A DNA stretch of 64,000 nt from the NCBI GenBank assembly GCA_900155495.1, contig FTLJ01000115.1, positions 1 through 64,000 of the forward strand, given 5' to 3'. The notes under the pieces are model-generated. The model was not told the origin of the DNA. It worked only from the letters and a program-made list of their open reading frames with translations, and made no database searches. Shown here one piece after another: positions 55,112-64,000 of this stretch (the stretch's first letter is position 1; every line of letters begins with the position of its first letter). The position numbers were made by a program, and so were the translations under genes. This DNA is from Porogramme epimiltina (taxonomy: Eukaryota; Basidiomycota; Agaricomycetes; Polyporales; Polyporaceae).

Positions 55112-56115
55112 ATGTCTGAAAGTGCACAGGAACTGAACGCAGCGACCTCTCGGTGGTACAACGCCAACCCCGAGCTCGAGGACGGCCGCCTTCGGGCACA
55201 CCGCATCGAGTTCGAAGTTACCCTGCGATCTATCCTCGCGCACCTCCCCGATCGCCCAGGACTAAAGATCCTTGACATTGGTGGTGGTACAGGTTCGTAA
55301 CACCAGTCATATCCACCTGTATCGTTCTCAGGTTGACCCATTGACAGGCCCCTACACATTCGCGCTCGCAGCCCGCGGCCACACCCTCACCCTCGTCGAT
55401 CTCTCGCAAGGATTGCTCGACATCGCACTCTCGCGCGCCGCCTCCCTCCCATCCACCTCTCAGGTTCGCATCCTCCAAGGCGACGCAACTCGACTCCTCG
55501 AGACCGCACCCGAGCTCGCGCCCGAGGCCGGCAGCTTCGACGCCGTCCTCCTCCTCGGGCCGCTCTACCACATCATGTCTCCAGCGCTGCGCGACGCCGC
55601 GCTTGCGAATGCATGGGCGATGGTGCGTCCCGCCGGTGTGGAAGGCGGAGGTGGCGGGGTGCTCGCGGCCGCGTGGGTCTCACGCTACGCGCACTTCCGC
55701 GACGTCGCGACGCGCGACCCCGCGCGGCTCGTCGCGCGGCGGGCGGTGTACGCCCAGCACGCGCGCGACGGGTGCTACGTGCGCACCGAGGAGGGTACCG
55801 GGCGCGCGTACCTCGCGATGCACCACGAGCTCCCGGAGGAGATGCCGCGCATGCTGAGGCGCGTGACGGGCGCGGCGGAGGTCAAGATGGTTGGTACGGA
55901 AGGGGTGCTCACGGGCGGGCTGGACAGGGTTGTGAACGAGCTAGAGGGGGAGGTGTTTGAGGTGCGCCTGTTTATTATGGCTGCCAATGCCTGTGCATCG
56001 GGGACTAATACTGGGTTTTATTCAGACTTGGGTACAGAAATGCTTGGAGGTGGGGTCAGACGAGCATGCGTGGTTGATGTCGGACCATATCATAGGTATC
56101 GCACACAAGTCGTAG
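55112..56115 (+). CDS. SAM-dependent methyltransferase, class I
   Basis: Exons: 55112-55292, 55348-55961, 56026-56115; 294 residues. SAM-binding motif I is LDIGGGTGPYTFALA (Asp55 to Gly61 and on), interrupted by intron 1; motif II is LTLVDLSQGLL with the acidic Asp; then LQGDATRL and FDAVLLLGPLYHI (motif IV/post-motif region). The C-terminal part carries FHELPEEMP-like text (MHHELPEEMPRMLRRV) and ends DEHAWLMSDHIIGIAHKS. Bacterial and fungal relatives with this 'GPLYHL' motif are small-molecule methyltransferases of mostly unknown substrate. A Gly-run (GVEGGGGGVLAAAW) in the middle is probably a loop expansion. Converges with the cystathionine lyase gene. Confidence 0.9.
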
Positions 56116-56296
56116 ATTCCACTCATCTTGTGCGATACATTATGGTATCGCTACGGAATGTTGAATCCAGGATATACTTCTACAGAACCTGAGGCGAGAC
56201 CTTCGTGGCCAGATGCATCTAATTGTACACAACACAAGCGAGACTTCTAAAGTAACCATAAGATCTAACCCCCTCGCTCACCCATGCCTCTGCGAC

Positions 56297-57778
56297 TTAC
56301 ACCGCAGGTGCCGCCTTTGAGACTGCCGCCGCCGCCTCAAGCGCTTGCTCAACGTCCGCGACGAGGTCCTCCTCTTCCTCAACACCCACCGACAGGCGGA
56401 TGAGGTTGTCGGTGATGCCCAGCTTCTCGCGCTCCGGGGGCGGGATGCTCCCGTGCGTCATCTGTGCGGGCAGCTCCGCGAGGCTCTCCACGCCGCCAAG
56501 GGACTCCGCGAGGGTGAACAGCTTCGTGCTCGTGAGGAACGCCTCCGCCTCGCGCGCGCCGCCCTTGATCCGGAACGAGATCATGCCGCCGTACGGGAAC
56601 CCCTCCTCGTCCTCGAGCGCGGTCACCCCGCGGTCGCTCGCGCGCCGGTCCACGAACGCGCGCGCGTGCGCCGCGAGCGACGCATACGCGAGCGCGTGGC
56701 GCGGGTGGCTGCGCAGGCCGGGGTAGACGACCGCGTCGACCAAGGGGGAGCGCTCGAGCGCGCGCGCGACGGCGAGCGCGTTCGTGCCGTGCGCCTTCAT
56801 GCGGAGGTGGAGCGTCTTGGCGCCGCGCTGCGCGAGCCAGCAGTCGTGCGCGCTGGGCACGGCGCCGATCGCGTTCTGGAGGAAGCGCAGGCGCTGCGCG
56901 ACGGGCGCGCGGTGCGCGGGGAGCACGAGCGCGCCCATGACGACGTCCGAGTGCCCGTTGACGTACTTGGTGAGCGAGTGCATGACGATGTCCGCGCCGA
57001 GCGCGAGCGGGGAGGAGTAGAAGGGGGAGAGGAAGGTGTTGTCGACGAGCACGAGCGGGCTCGCGGGCGTGGAGCGCGCGAGGGCGACGATGCGCGGGAT
57101 GTCGACGAGGCGGAGGGTGGGGTTCGTGGGGGACTCGATCCAGATGAGCTGCCGGCGAGGTTAGCCCGACGTCCGAGCGGTGATCCATGCGGGCACGCAC
57201 CTTGGTATTGGGCCGGAATGCTGCGAGAATGGTGTCATCGTCCGCGCCCTCAAGATCGACGAACGTCGTCTCCAGCCCCTGATTCTCCGCCGCGACCCGC
57301 GTCATATAGCGGAAAGTGCCTCCGTACACATCGTTGACGCTGATAATATGCGCGTCGGGCCCAAGGGATTGCAGGACAGTGGCGGTCGTTGCCGACCCTG
57401 AGGCGAACGCAAGTGCGTGCGCGCCGCCGGTTTCGAGTGCGGCCAGAGTTTCCTCAAGGGCGTTCCGGTTCGGGTTCCCAGAGCGGGAGTATTCGAAGCC
57501 CTGGTATGCCGGATAAGAAGCACGCTCTATGGGGTGATAGCAGAGGTTATTGCTGCACGCACCTTGTGGTTCCCGACGCCGTCCTGCTTGTAGGTAGTGC
57601 TGAGAGAGATGGAAGGGATGACTGCCCCCGTCTCCGAACTCGGGTCAGATCCTACATGGATGGCGCGCGTCCCAAAGCCGTAGAGGGAGGTGTGTTCCTT
57701 GATAACATGGACTTCGTCCGAGCCGCTTGCGTGGCCGTTAGTCGCGGTGTTCTCTCCGTGCAGGATAACGGGCGACAT
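56297..57778 (-). CDS. CYS3: cystathionine gamma-lyase (or gamma-synthase), PLP-dependent
   Basis: Cleaves cystathionine to cysteine, 2-oxobutyrate and ammonia in reverse transsulfuration; cytosolic. Exons: 57778-57563, 57500-57201, 57148-56297; 455 residues, about 50 more than yeast Cys3, owing to a 30-residue leader. The PLP lysine is Lys233 in HSLTKYVNGHSDV; the cofactor-contacting YEYSRSGNPNR-type segment reads FEYSRSGNPNRNALEE; ASGSATTATV and DVYGGTFRY bind the phosphate and substrate; ESPTNPTLRLVDI and LVDNTF follow. ESLGGVESLAELPAQMTHGS near the end is typical of the gamma-lyase branch, though gamma-synthases look similar. The 3' exon is exceptionally GC-rich. The last residues are Ala-rich and acidic (EEEEDLVADVEQALEA). 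Confidence 0.92.
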
Positions 57779-57891
57779 CGTAGAATGGGGCGGGTATGCG
57801 CTTGCGGGAAGTGAGGGGGAGGGTGGGCCGGGGCAAGGCTGGCGAGGCGGCTGGTGGTGGTTGACTGCACGGTGTTTCCGGCTAGGGCGGT

Positions 57892-57897
57892 CTTATA
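57892..57897 (-). promoter_or_regulatory. TATA box of cystathionine lyase gene
   Basis: TATAAG on the minus strand, 114-119 bp before the ATG at 57778. Confidence 0.4.
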
Positions 57898-58764
57898 TGC
57901 AAGGTCCGGGCTGGGTGGAGGCGGCAGAACGAAGATCGTTGCGGCAGCATGACGAGATCGAGGAGGTAGTCTGACGAGAGGGACGCGGAGAGCAGTGGAG
58001 ATGACAAATCGGAGCGTAGCCTTTTCACCAGGCGCGTCTGTCTCCTCCTTCTGCCCTCGTTCCGCCGTCCCTCGCTTACTCCGCTCTCCCGGATCCTGGC
58101 AGATGCGCCGTGTCATCTGCTCACCTCCTGCCGCGCACTTACCCACTGCCTGCCCCCGAAGGTCTCATGATGGCCAGACCATCGATGTCGACGGGTGAAC
58201 TTGGCTAATGCTCCGCCGTACCTCACGCACATGGGCTTCGGTGATGGGGGCTGACTCGACCGACACTTCAGAGCTGCCGGATTCCCTGCAAGCAATGTGG
58301 ACAACATTGGCCGTCCATAGCCGAAGGAAGATCCGAGGAGTGTCGGCGTGTCGGAGCGCACGACGGGAGCTTGAGTCCAGAGGAGCGGGGGACACCAAGG
58401 ACAATAGGGTTCGAAGTCAAGTCATACAAGCTTCGTCGAATACCATACTAAGGTTTGGTAATATCGAGTAAAGGTAGGGTCTTAGACATCGTGGTCCAGC
58501 ACGGCGATGTCAACTCGACAGTTGGACCAATCCGAAGAAATAGTTATTTACATAGGTGTGTCCTCATCATATTCGCCACCCAGGGGTTCTCAATCGTCAT
58601 GCACTTCATCAGATTCGATCACACTCGGGGTGGTTGTATTCATTGTACAGATGTATCCGTCTTACAAACATTGATATTCCTACACACGGCCGTTTCACCG
58701 TTCATTCCAAGATTACCCCCCACTGCGCACACAGGCAACTAAAGCAGGTTGACCTACGGCGTCT
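57898..58764. other. intergenic stretch
   Basis: Promoter of the cystathionine lyase gene and 3' flank of the Cys/His protein gene. No gene seen; composition drops in GC after about 58400. Confidence 0.4.
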
Positions 58765-59248
58765 TCAAGCCTTACGGCCCGCCTTCTTCGCTGCAGCTCT
58801 CGCGCGGGTGATCTGCTTCTTCCAGCCGTAGCACTGGTTGCACGCTACGTATATCTGTCAGTGATGTCCCATAATGGGCAACGATCACGAGGGCGTACTG
58901 GTGGTGCCGTGCTTCTTGCACTGGTATGTGCCCTCCTTGTTCTGGCTGGACGCAGGGGCCTCTAAACCTTCACGGTCGATAGGGTCAAACTATCCTCGGG
59001 AATGGATGTCAAGCCTTCGTCAAGACTGGATCAGCGCACACACGTACCCCAAAGAACGTATCGTTCTCTTCCCGCCCGTCGTACGAGCACTGCGTGCACT
59101 GCGTACGGGGCAGGTGTCCTCAGTTCCACGGTGTCGGGGAACAACAGGGAGAAGCGCCGGCGGCGAAGGGTGTACTTACGACCTCCTTGAAGTGTTGACA
59201 GAAATAGGCGTCGTTGATCTCGATGGGCGCGGGCGCAGCTTCGGCCAT
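58765..59248 (-). CDS. small Cys/His (zinc-ribbon-like) protein
   Basis: Exons: 59248-59180, 59098-59048, 58989-58899, 58844-58765; 96 residues, packed into four exons with all splice sites in frame. Two similar metal-binding clusters are seen: CQHFKEVCTQC (residues 17-27) and CKKHGTTTCNQC (64-75), each a C-x1-2-H-x4-C-x2-C. Together they give six Cys and two His, enough for two zinc ions. The linker carries FFGFDPIDREGLE. The C-terminal tail is helical and basic (WKKQITRARAAAKKAGRKA), which could bind nucleic acid. I do not recognise a named family; similar short proteins are, to my knowledge, common and uncharacterised in basidiomycetes. The start is the only ATG in frame. Confidence 0.8.
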
Positions 59249-59372
59249 GTTGTGAGTCGTAATGTATCGACGGGTCTAGACGTCTAACGGAGAGAGTCTA
59301 CAGACGGGGAGTCGTGTGCGAAAGACACCTGGGTGGGGGATGGGAAGTGGGGATGAGAACGGGTCGTGAGGC

Positions 59373-59378
59373 TATATA
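59373..59378 (-). promoter_or_regulatory. TATA box of Cys/His protein gene
   Basis: TATATA on the minus strand, 125-130 bp before the ATG at 59248. Confidence 0.4.
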
Positions 59379-60007
59379 GGGGCGTTGGGAGAAGGCGAGG
59401 CGGATCTCGGGGGCTGGAGGGGGTACGGGGGTGGCTGAGGGACTGGGCCAGATGACCTCGTCAGGAGGGCACCAGACCCTCCCAAGCCCCAACAGGCCCC
59501 AGCCCAACCTGGCTTCCCGTAGACCGCGTCATGTCACGTGTCGAGCCCGCAGCGGCAACATAATTGAGTTGGCTCTTCGTGATTGCTCCCATTGCCTAGA
59601 GCCTCATCTTCTTTTTCCCTCCAGACGGCTTCCCAGACTTCACTGTCCCCCCTCGGCTATAGTGCCCACAGACGCCTGCACGGATCTCGACCGCAACGTC
59701 GAGCCTGTTGTTGATGTAGCTTCAGGCTCAGAAATAATCGTCCAGCATGACGGGCGAAGATAATCGTCAGCGTTCACCGTTTGTGCATCCGATTCTTCTC
59801 GCGGGCCTGTCTATGTAACAATAGACACCAACGTGCCCCCTCTCGCGTATTGTAATAATTTCCAGTCCACATTCTTGTTACGAGTAGAAGCGCTTGATGC
59901 ATCGAGCATGAACAGATCGTCCAGTGCGTTTCGTCCTCAATCTTCTTGTCGTGAGGTGCATCACGATCCTATCGTCCTTCCTGTCACCGTGCAAGTCTCC
60001 CCTGGTG
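59379..60007. other. divergent promoter region
   Basis: Lies between the minus-strand Cys/His gene and the plus-strand DUF6533-like gene. No gene seen. Confidence 0.4.
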
Positions 60008-60015
60008 TATAAATA
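60008..60015 (+). promoter_or_regulatory. TATA box of DUF6533-like gene
   Basis: Perfect TATAAATA, 65-72 bp before the ATG at 60080. It supports transcription of a gene that otherwise shows no long open frame. Confidence 0.55.
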
Positions 60016-60079
60016 CCGTAATGAGGAACGTTGAGGAGTTGACCTCGCGCAACACTCTTCCCCCTCCCTCTGACAGAAT

Positions 60080-61942
60080 ATGCAGACGGTGCACCCGGGG
60101 TTCGCACATCTCTCCAAGGTACATTTACATTCCTCTCCACGCCCAAATTATGAATCTTCGACGGAGATTTCTGTCCCCAGTGTGTATTAGGTTTGGCCTT
60201 TGACGTGCTTATATGTCATATTGATTCCTGACCGAATTGTTTAGTCTCTACCACTGCCGTACTGGTGCGTACCTCATAACAATTTCGTGACACTGCACGT
60301 CCTGAGAGCCACGTAGTCGGTGGAAATTATCGAGACCCTTCCTGAAGAGGTGTGTTCCTTTCCTTGACAACTTTGGTATGTGTATGGATTGTTCACTTCT
60401 GGTTTAAGATCGCCTTCATATGGCCTTCAAGGTGGTCGTTCATGAAGTTCGTCTACTTCGTGAATAAGTATTCTCCAATCGCCGACACAGTTCTATGCCT
60501 CGCTCGTACGTCCGGACACCCGTGTAATATGGTCGTTTACGAAGTTGCTAACTCTTAAAAGTCGACTACTTGATCGATGATTTGGAGGTGCGCTTCGGCT
60601 AGTGTGGGCTATGGGGTATTGTAACCCTAACTACAGCATTTTACGGATTCAAGGCATGTCGAAAACAAATACGGATCATATCTTGCAAGTGACTTTTTTC
60701 GAGGCACACAAAATCCGTTTACTAATACTCGATCCACCCCAGACGTCTACTTCGTCGGAACGACATTTTCTGAAAGTGAGCCAAACCGCACTATGTGATG
60801 ACTATGAAGTTGGGAGCTTTACCCCAAATAGTAATCTTGGTAACAAGAACTATGGCGTTGTGGGCATTCAACCCATATGTTGTAGTGCTAATGGTCGTGT
60901 CAGCGCTGGAAATATGGGTGAATATTAAACCCAGCTAATACAGTCATATATTGACCGCCATTATCACCCAGGTACTCGCCATGTACTCGACTGTCCAAAT
61001 GTTGGTATCCATTGGTAGTGAGTCTAACACTTCGAAAGGCACCCAATGTGTCTGAGAACTAATTGGCATGCATGGTCGCGAATTAGGTATAAATACCTCT
61101 AGTCCCACGGCGATTCGCATTCTCGGCTGCTCCCTGGTGGTGGACACTGAGGACGCTTGGCCTGCTCACCTCTTCATAATGTTACAAGAAACAGGTGATT
61201 GATAAATTTTTATACGGGTGCCCAGATTTGACGGAGGTTGTGATAGTCATCGTTTTCTTAACTGCGTTGAAATGTTACCTAGACCCAGTCGGTCCGTGTG
61301 CACTCATGTTTCCCTCCTTGGTTGTATCACTTATATTGGTGTTATGACAGATGTGTTAGACTCACAAAACGGATCCCTCTGGCGCACGCTATACCGCGAT
61401 GGTGAGGTATAGTCCCTGTCCGAGCAAGGGAATTTTGTCTCATAAGTACATCCAGGGATGTGCTTCTATGTCGTGGTCTTGGGTGCTTTTTCATTCGCAT
61501 CATTACTCATCATTTCCAGGCTCACACATTGTTCTTGTAGTCTGTTCGATTTTGAATATCCTGGTGATGGTACGCGCGCCCGTGAGTATCAGTATCCAAC
61601 GCTGTATGCAATTCACCATTCCGAGATATAACTTCCCCTGCGTGCAACTACAGTTAGAGGTGGCATCCATAACGCAGCTGTAAGTGTCGTGTACAAAATC
61701 TTCCGTATTCACGCCAGTCTGATTTCCGCACGATGGTCGCTCTTGATAGACCACTCAGAATAGTGCACAGCTCTCTTTGCACGCGCGTTCTACTCAACCT
61801 TCGCGGGGCTGCTGCACGTTCCTCGGGTGTTGATCCCGACACTTTTTCACGAGTTAAAACGCTGGTGTTCGACGTACGGCCGGGCGAACTAAGCCACAGC
61901 GAGGAGAGTTTGGACCTTGATGCTATGGGTTATTTTGATTGA
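60080..61942 (+). CDS. seven-helix membrane protein of the DUF6533 family, 17 exons
   Basis: Exons: 60080-60118, 60181-60190, 60245-60264, 60317-60349, 60409-60505, 60562-60587, 60637-60688, 60743-60775, 60817-60917, 60972-61014, 61087-61136, 61195-61273, 61351-61401, 61456-61482, 61541-61581, 61654-61679, 61750-61942; 306 residues. The N-terminal DUF6533 signature is clear: IETLPEEIAFIWPSRWSFMK then FVNKYSPIADTVLCLA. Later family features: PQIVILVTRTMALWAFNP, a Cys-containing loop (ILGCSLVIDK), VVIVIVFLTALK, LWRTLYRDGGMCFYVVVL with VCSILNILVM, and the tail RIVHSSLCTRVLLNLRGAAA. Membrane segments fit seven helices. Individual exon edges in the middle (exons 7, 8, 9, 11, 12) are less certain; exon 12 could end at 61291 instead. 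Function unknown; the family is expanded in mushroom-forming fungi. Confidence 0.78.
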
Positions 61943-62649
61943 ACGTTATAAAACGCCTGTTCATACTAGGTGATGGACTAGAACTAATTCATATACAAGG
62001 GCTATCGCTCTGCTTCGTACACGAAACCAATATACATACTAGCGTTATCCAGCGCAATAGTACATCAACGTGCCCCGCTGGTTGCTATAGTAGCGTAACT
62101 TATACTGACTGCGCTTCGCCTAAGACGTAGGATTTGAAATCAAAGATCTGGTGGTCTGCGAGAACTTAGATGTACTTGCAAAGCTTAGAGGTCATCGATT
62201 AGTGGAAGGGCTTCTATAGGGCCCTTCCGGGGCTCCGGGGCGTGAGGGATGATGAAGACATGGCTAAATAAAAGGAGGGTTCATCCATAGTAGTAGATGA
62301 TGTGCTCCCGTAGCCTTTTAAAAGGCCGCGACAGAATATATAGTCTAATACCCACGGAGGTAACGCCGGTTGAATCCAGGGAGATGTTCCATGACAGATT
62401 ATCGCATAAATTACGTGGAACATAGATGGACTGACAACAAGATGCTGTGGAAACGATATTCCATTTCACTGTGCGAGGCGTATAAAAAGTAGTCCCAATA
62501 ACCCAAGAAAGCTGAAAATGCACTTTCGTAACACGCATCGTTGACCCTCAGGCTGGCAGAGAACGTCCGGGCGAGGGTGTAAGGATATTCATTAATACTG
62601 CTTAAAGGGCTTCTTATACATTCCAGCAGCACGGTTGGCCAAGTACTGT
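61943..62649. other. convergent 3' flanks
   Basis: No gene seen in this AT-richer gap. Frames at 62214-62632 on the minus strand (for example SAFLGYWDYFLYASHSEMEY) faintly resemble the C-terminal half of the neighbouring minus-strand gene and may be a decayed copy, but the match is too weak to annotate. Confidence 0.35.
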
Positions 62650-63974
62650 TTACGGAACACAGGTAGAACAGTGTCCCACCTGGTAGGCGTATCCATCAAC
62701 AAGAAACACAGGACCACAAGCAACCGAGCGTACGCACCAAGTCCGGGCGGCATAGATATCTGCCCCCGCCTTCGCCCACATCATCTTGTCCTCCTCTAGC
62801 GTCCCCTGACGTTCCGGGAAATCCCCCATGCTGTCTACATGGTCCTTGTCTGGCGACGTGTACTGCCATCTAAACACAGTCGCCTCTATCGTCGTGAAGT
62901 CAACACGGATGCGATTGTGGAGAGGAAGGCTGCTGAGACGCCAACCGCACTCCGCGACGGGATCCCACTCCAGGACCTTGGTTGACGGCGAAAGCACCGG
63001 GGGAGGGACCACGCCTTCCATGTTAAGTGAAAAGGACCATGACATGCTGTCGCACACCCAGCGAGGAGTGTCAAGGAAGAACCAAGGGGAATACAGTGGG
63101 GAGCCTCCTGGTGCCGCGAACATGAAGTTCACGAGCTGGCTGGGATTTGCTATGATACTCCATCCCCGAATGGCATATTTTGCGAATGCTTCCTTGGTGT
63201 CAAACCCGGTGTATATGGCCAGGGAATCGCGGCATTCGAATGTGGCGTACGGATACAGTGAGTACGCGGCATTGTATGTGATGATGTTCATGACGCAGGC
63301 TGGAGCGGAAAATTAGCTATCGTGTGGCGCCTCCGGATAGCGTTGGATGACCCACTTGAATGAAACTGTAGGATAGTCGCGAGTGGGCAGGTACGCGTGA
63401 CGATAACCTGGACCTTTTCAGCAGAGTCATCTAGACTCTTCTTGCATGCGCGCCGCTTGAATGTCAATATCGCGCAGGCACTGTCGAATGAGTATGATTC
63501 ACCGAATTCATCGGTAGACAGGTTGTCTGAGTTTATGGTAGCCAGTGCGTGCTCGACCTCTTCCATGCAGTTTGACCTTTGCCGCGATGAAGGGACGTAT
63601 GCATAGCCCTGGCTTGTCAGGTAAGTCGTGATATCGTAAATGCCCCGGTCAGGGTCGAGGTCTGATTCGGGATAGAAGGTCCTGTCGAAAAACTGGAGCG
63701 CGAAGGATCCTGAGATGACCATGCGTGTGCGGGCCATGAGGGACCGAAATGAAATTGTCTCTTTCCCGAAAAAGCGTTCAAGCCGTTTGTTGACGTTGTA
63801 CGCTCGCCCCCGGAACTCTTTGACTCCAAGGGAAGCGAGTCGGTTCACGGACCCCACACGCGCAAGGGTGGCTGGAGTGAGACAGGAGAATATTACATCG
63901 TAAATAGGTCGTCGCCCGAGGATCTGCATGATTGCGGTGGAACCATCTGAGTCGGCATCCTTCACAGCGTCCAT
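62650..63974 (-). CDS. F-box-like protein with nucleotidyltransferase-like motif
   Basis: Exons: 63974-63356 and 63299-62650; 422 residues. Residues 21-60 read like an F-box helix set (RRPIYDVIFSCLTPATLARV, then GSVNRLASLGVKEF). Next is the family's hallmark: MARTRMVISGSFALQFFDR followed by TFYPESDLD, with Gly89-Ser90 and Asp105-x-Asp107. A GS pair before a D-x-D is the signature of the nucleotidyltransferase fold, but I have no proof that it acts as one. The second half (VMNIITYNAAYSLYPYATFE onward) holds a duplicated small-domain pattern typical of this Agaricomycete family, and ends GHCSTCVP. The intron joint gives FHSTCVMN, as expected in the family. Function is unknown; such genes are numerous in mushroom-forming fungi. 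Confidence 0.82.
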
Positions 63975-64000
63975 ACCCGAGATCTGACGGAGAAGTCAAG

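Noticed and set aside
56345..57337. 330-codon Arg/Glu-rich frame on the plus strand
   Set aside because: Antisense shadow of cystathionine gamma-lyase exons 2-3; composition is that of a reversed GC-rich coding strand.
1..64000. CRISPR arrays, rRNA genes, intact transposons, telomeric repeats
   Set aside because: I looked for spaced direct repeats, rRNA signatures, long terminal or inverted repeats with transposase/reverse transcriptase motifs, and TTAGGG arrays, and found none.

Overview
The window looks like nuclear DNA of a mushroom-forming basidiomycete (Agaricomycetes; Polyporales-like is a guess). Almost every gene is split by 50-60 bp introns with GTRNGY donors, often with a CTAAC/CTRAY branch site just before the AG. 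Several families are characteristic of that group: a DUF6533-type membrane protein, Ser/Thr-rich single-pass surface proteins, and a 'GSFALQFF...ESDLD' protein. Gene-poor stretches are very GC-rich, and there is no operon structure. Exon boundaries were rebuilt by hand from splice consensus, conservation of reading frame and family motifs; all sums of exon lengths are multiples of three.

Layout. 0-11 kb: a gene start running off the left edge (-), an ammonium transporter (AMT/MEP, +), and a GABA/amino-acid permease of the APC family (-). 11-22 kb: a GC-rich, gene-poor stretch holding a Par32/Amu1-like GRGG-repeat protein (-) and one orphan exon. 22-34 kb: a single-pass surface protein (+), then four genes on the minus strand: two tandem NAD(P)-dependent reductases of the cinnamoyl-CoA/dihydroflavonol reductase type, a membrane-anchored copper amine oxidase, and glucose-6-phosphate isomerase. 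36-48 kb: a prenylated ubiquitin-fold (MUB/UBL3-like) protein (+), tRNA-Gln(CUG), a second surface protein (-), eIF3g (-) head-to-head with COG7 (+), and a WrbA-type flavodoxin-like quinone reductase (-). 50-64 kb: a third surface protein (+), tRNA-His(GUG), an AAAP amino-acid transporter (+), a SAM methyltransferase (+), cystathionine gamma-lyase (-), a 96-residue Cys/His protein (-), a 17-exon DUF6533-like gene (+) and an F-box/nucleotidyltransferase-like protein (-).

How the genes may work together. Much of the accessory content concerns nitrogen: ammonium uptake, a homologue of the yeast regulator of Mep transporters, two amino-acid permeases, an ammonia-releasing amine oxidase and a cysteine/ammonia-producing lyase. 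GATA-type (GATAA/CTTATC) sites are clustered upstream of the ammonium transporter and of the Par32-like gene, and are present upstream of both permeases, which fits nitrogen-catabolite control. The rest (GPI, eIF3g, COG7, tRNAs) is housekeeping. I found no CRISPR array, rRNA gene, or intact transposon.
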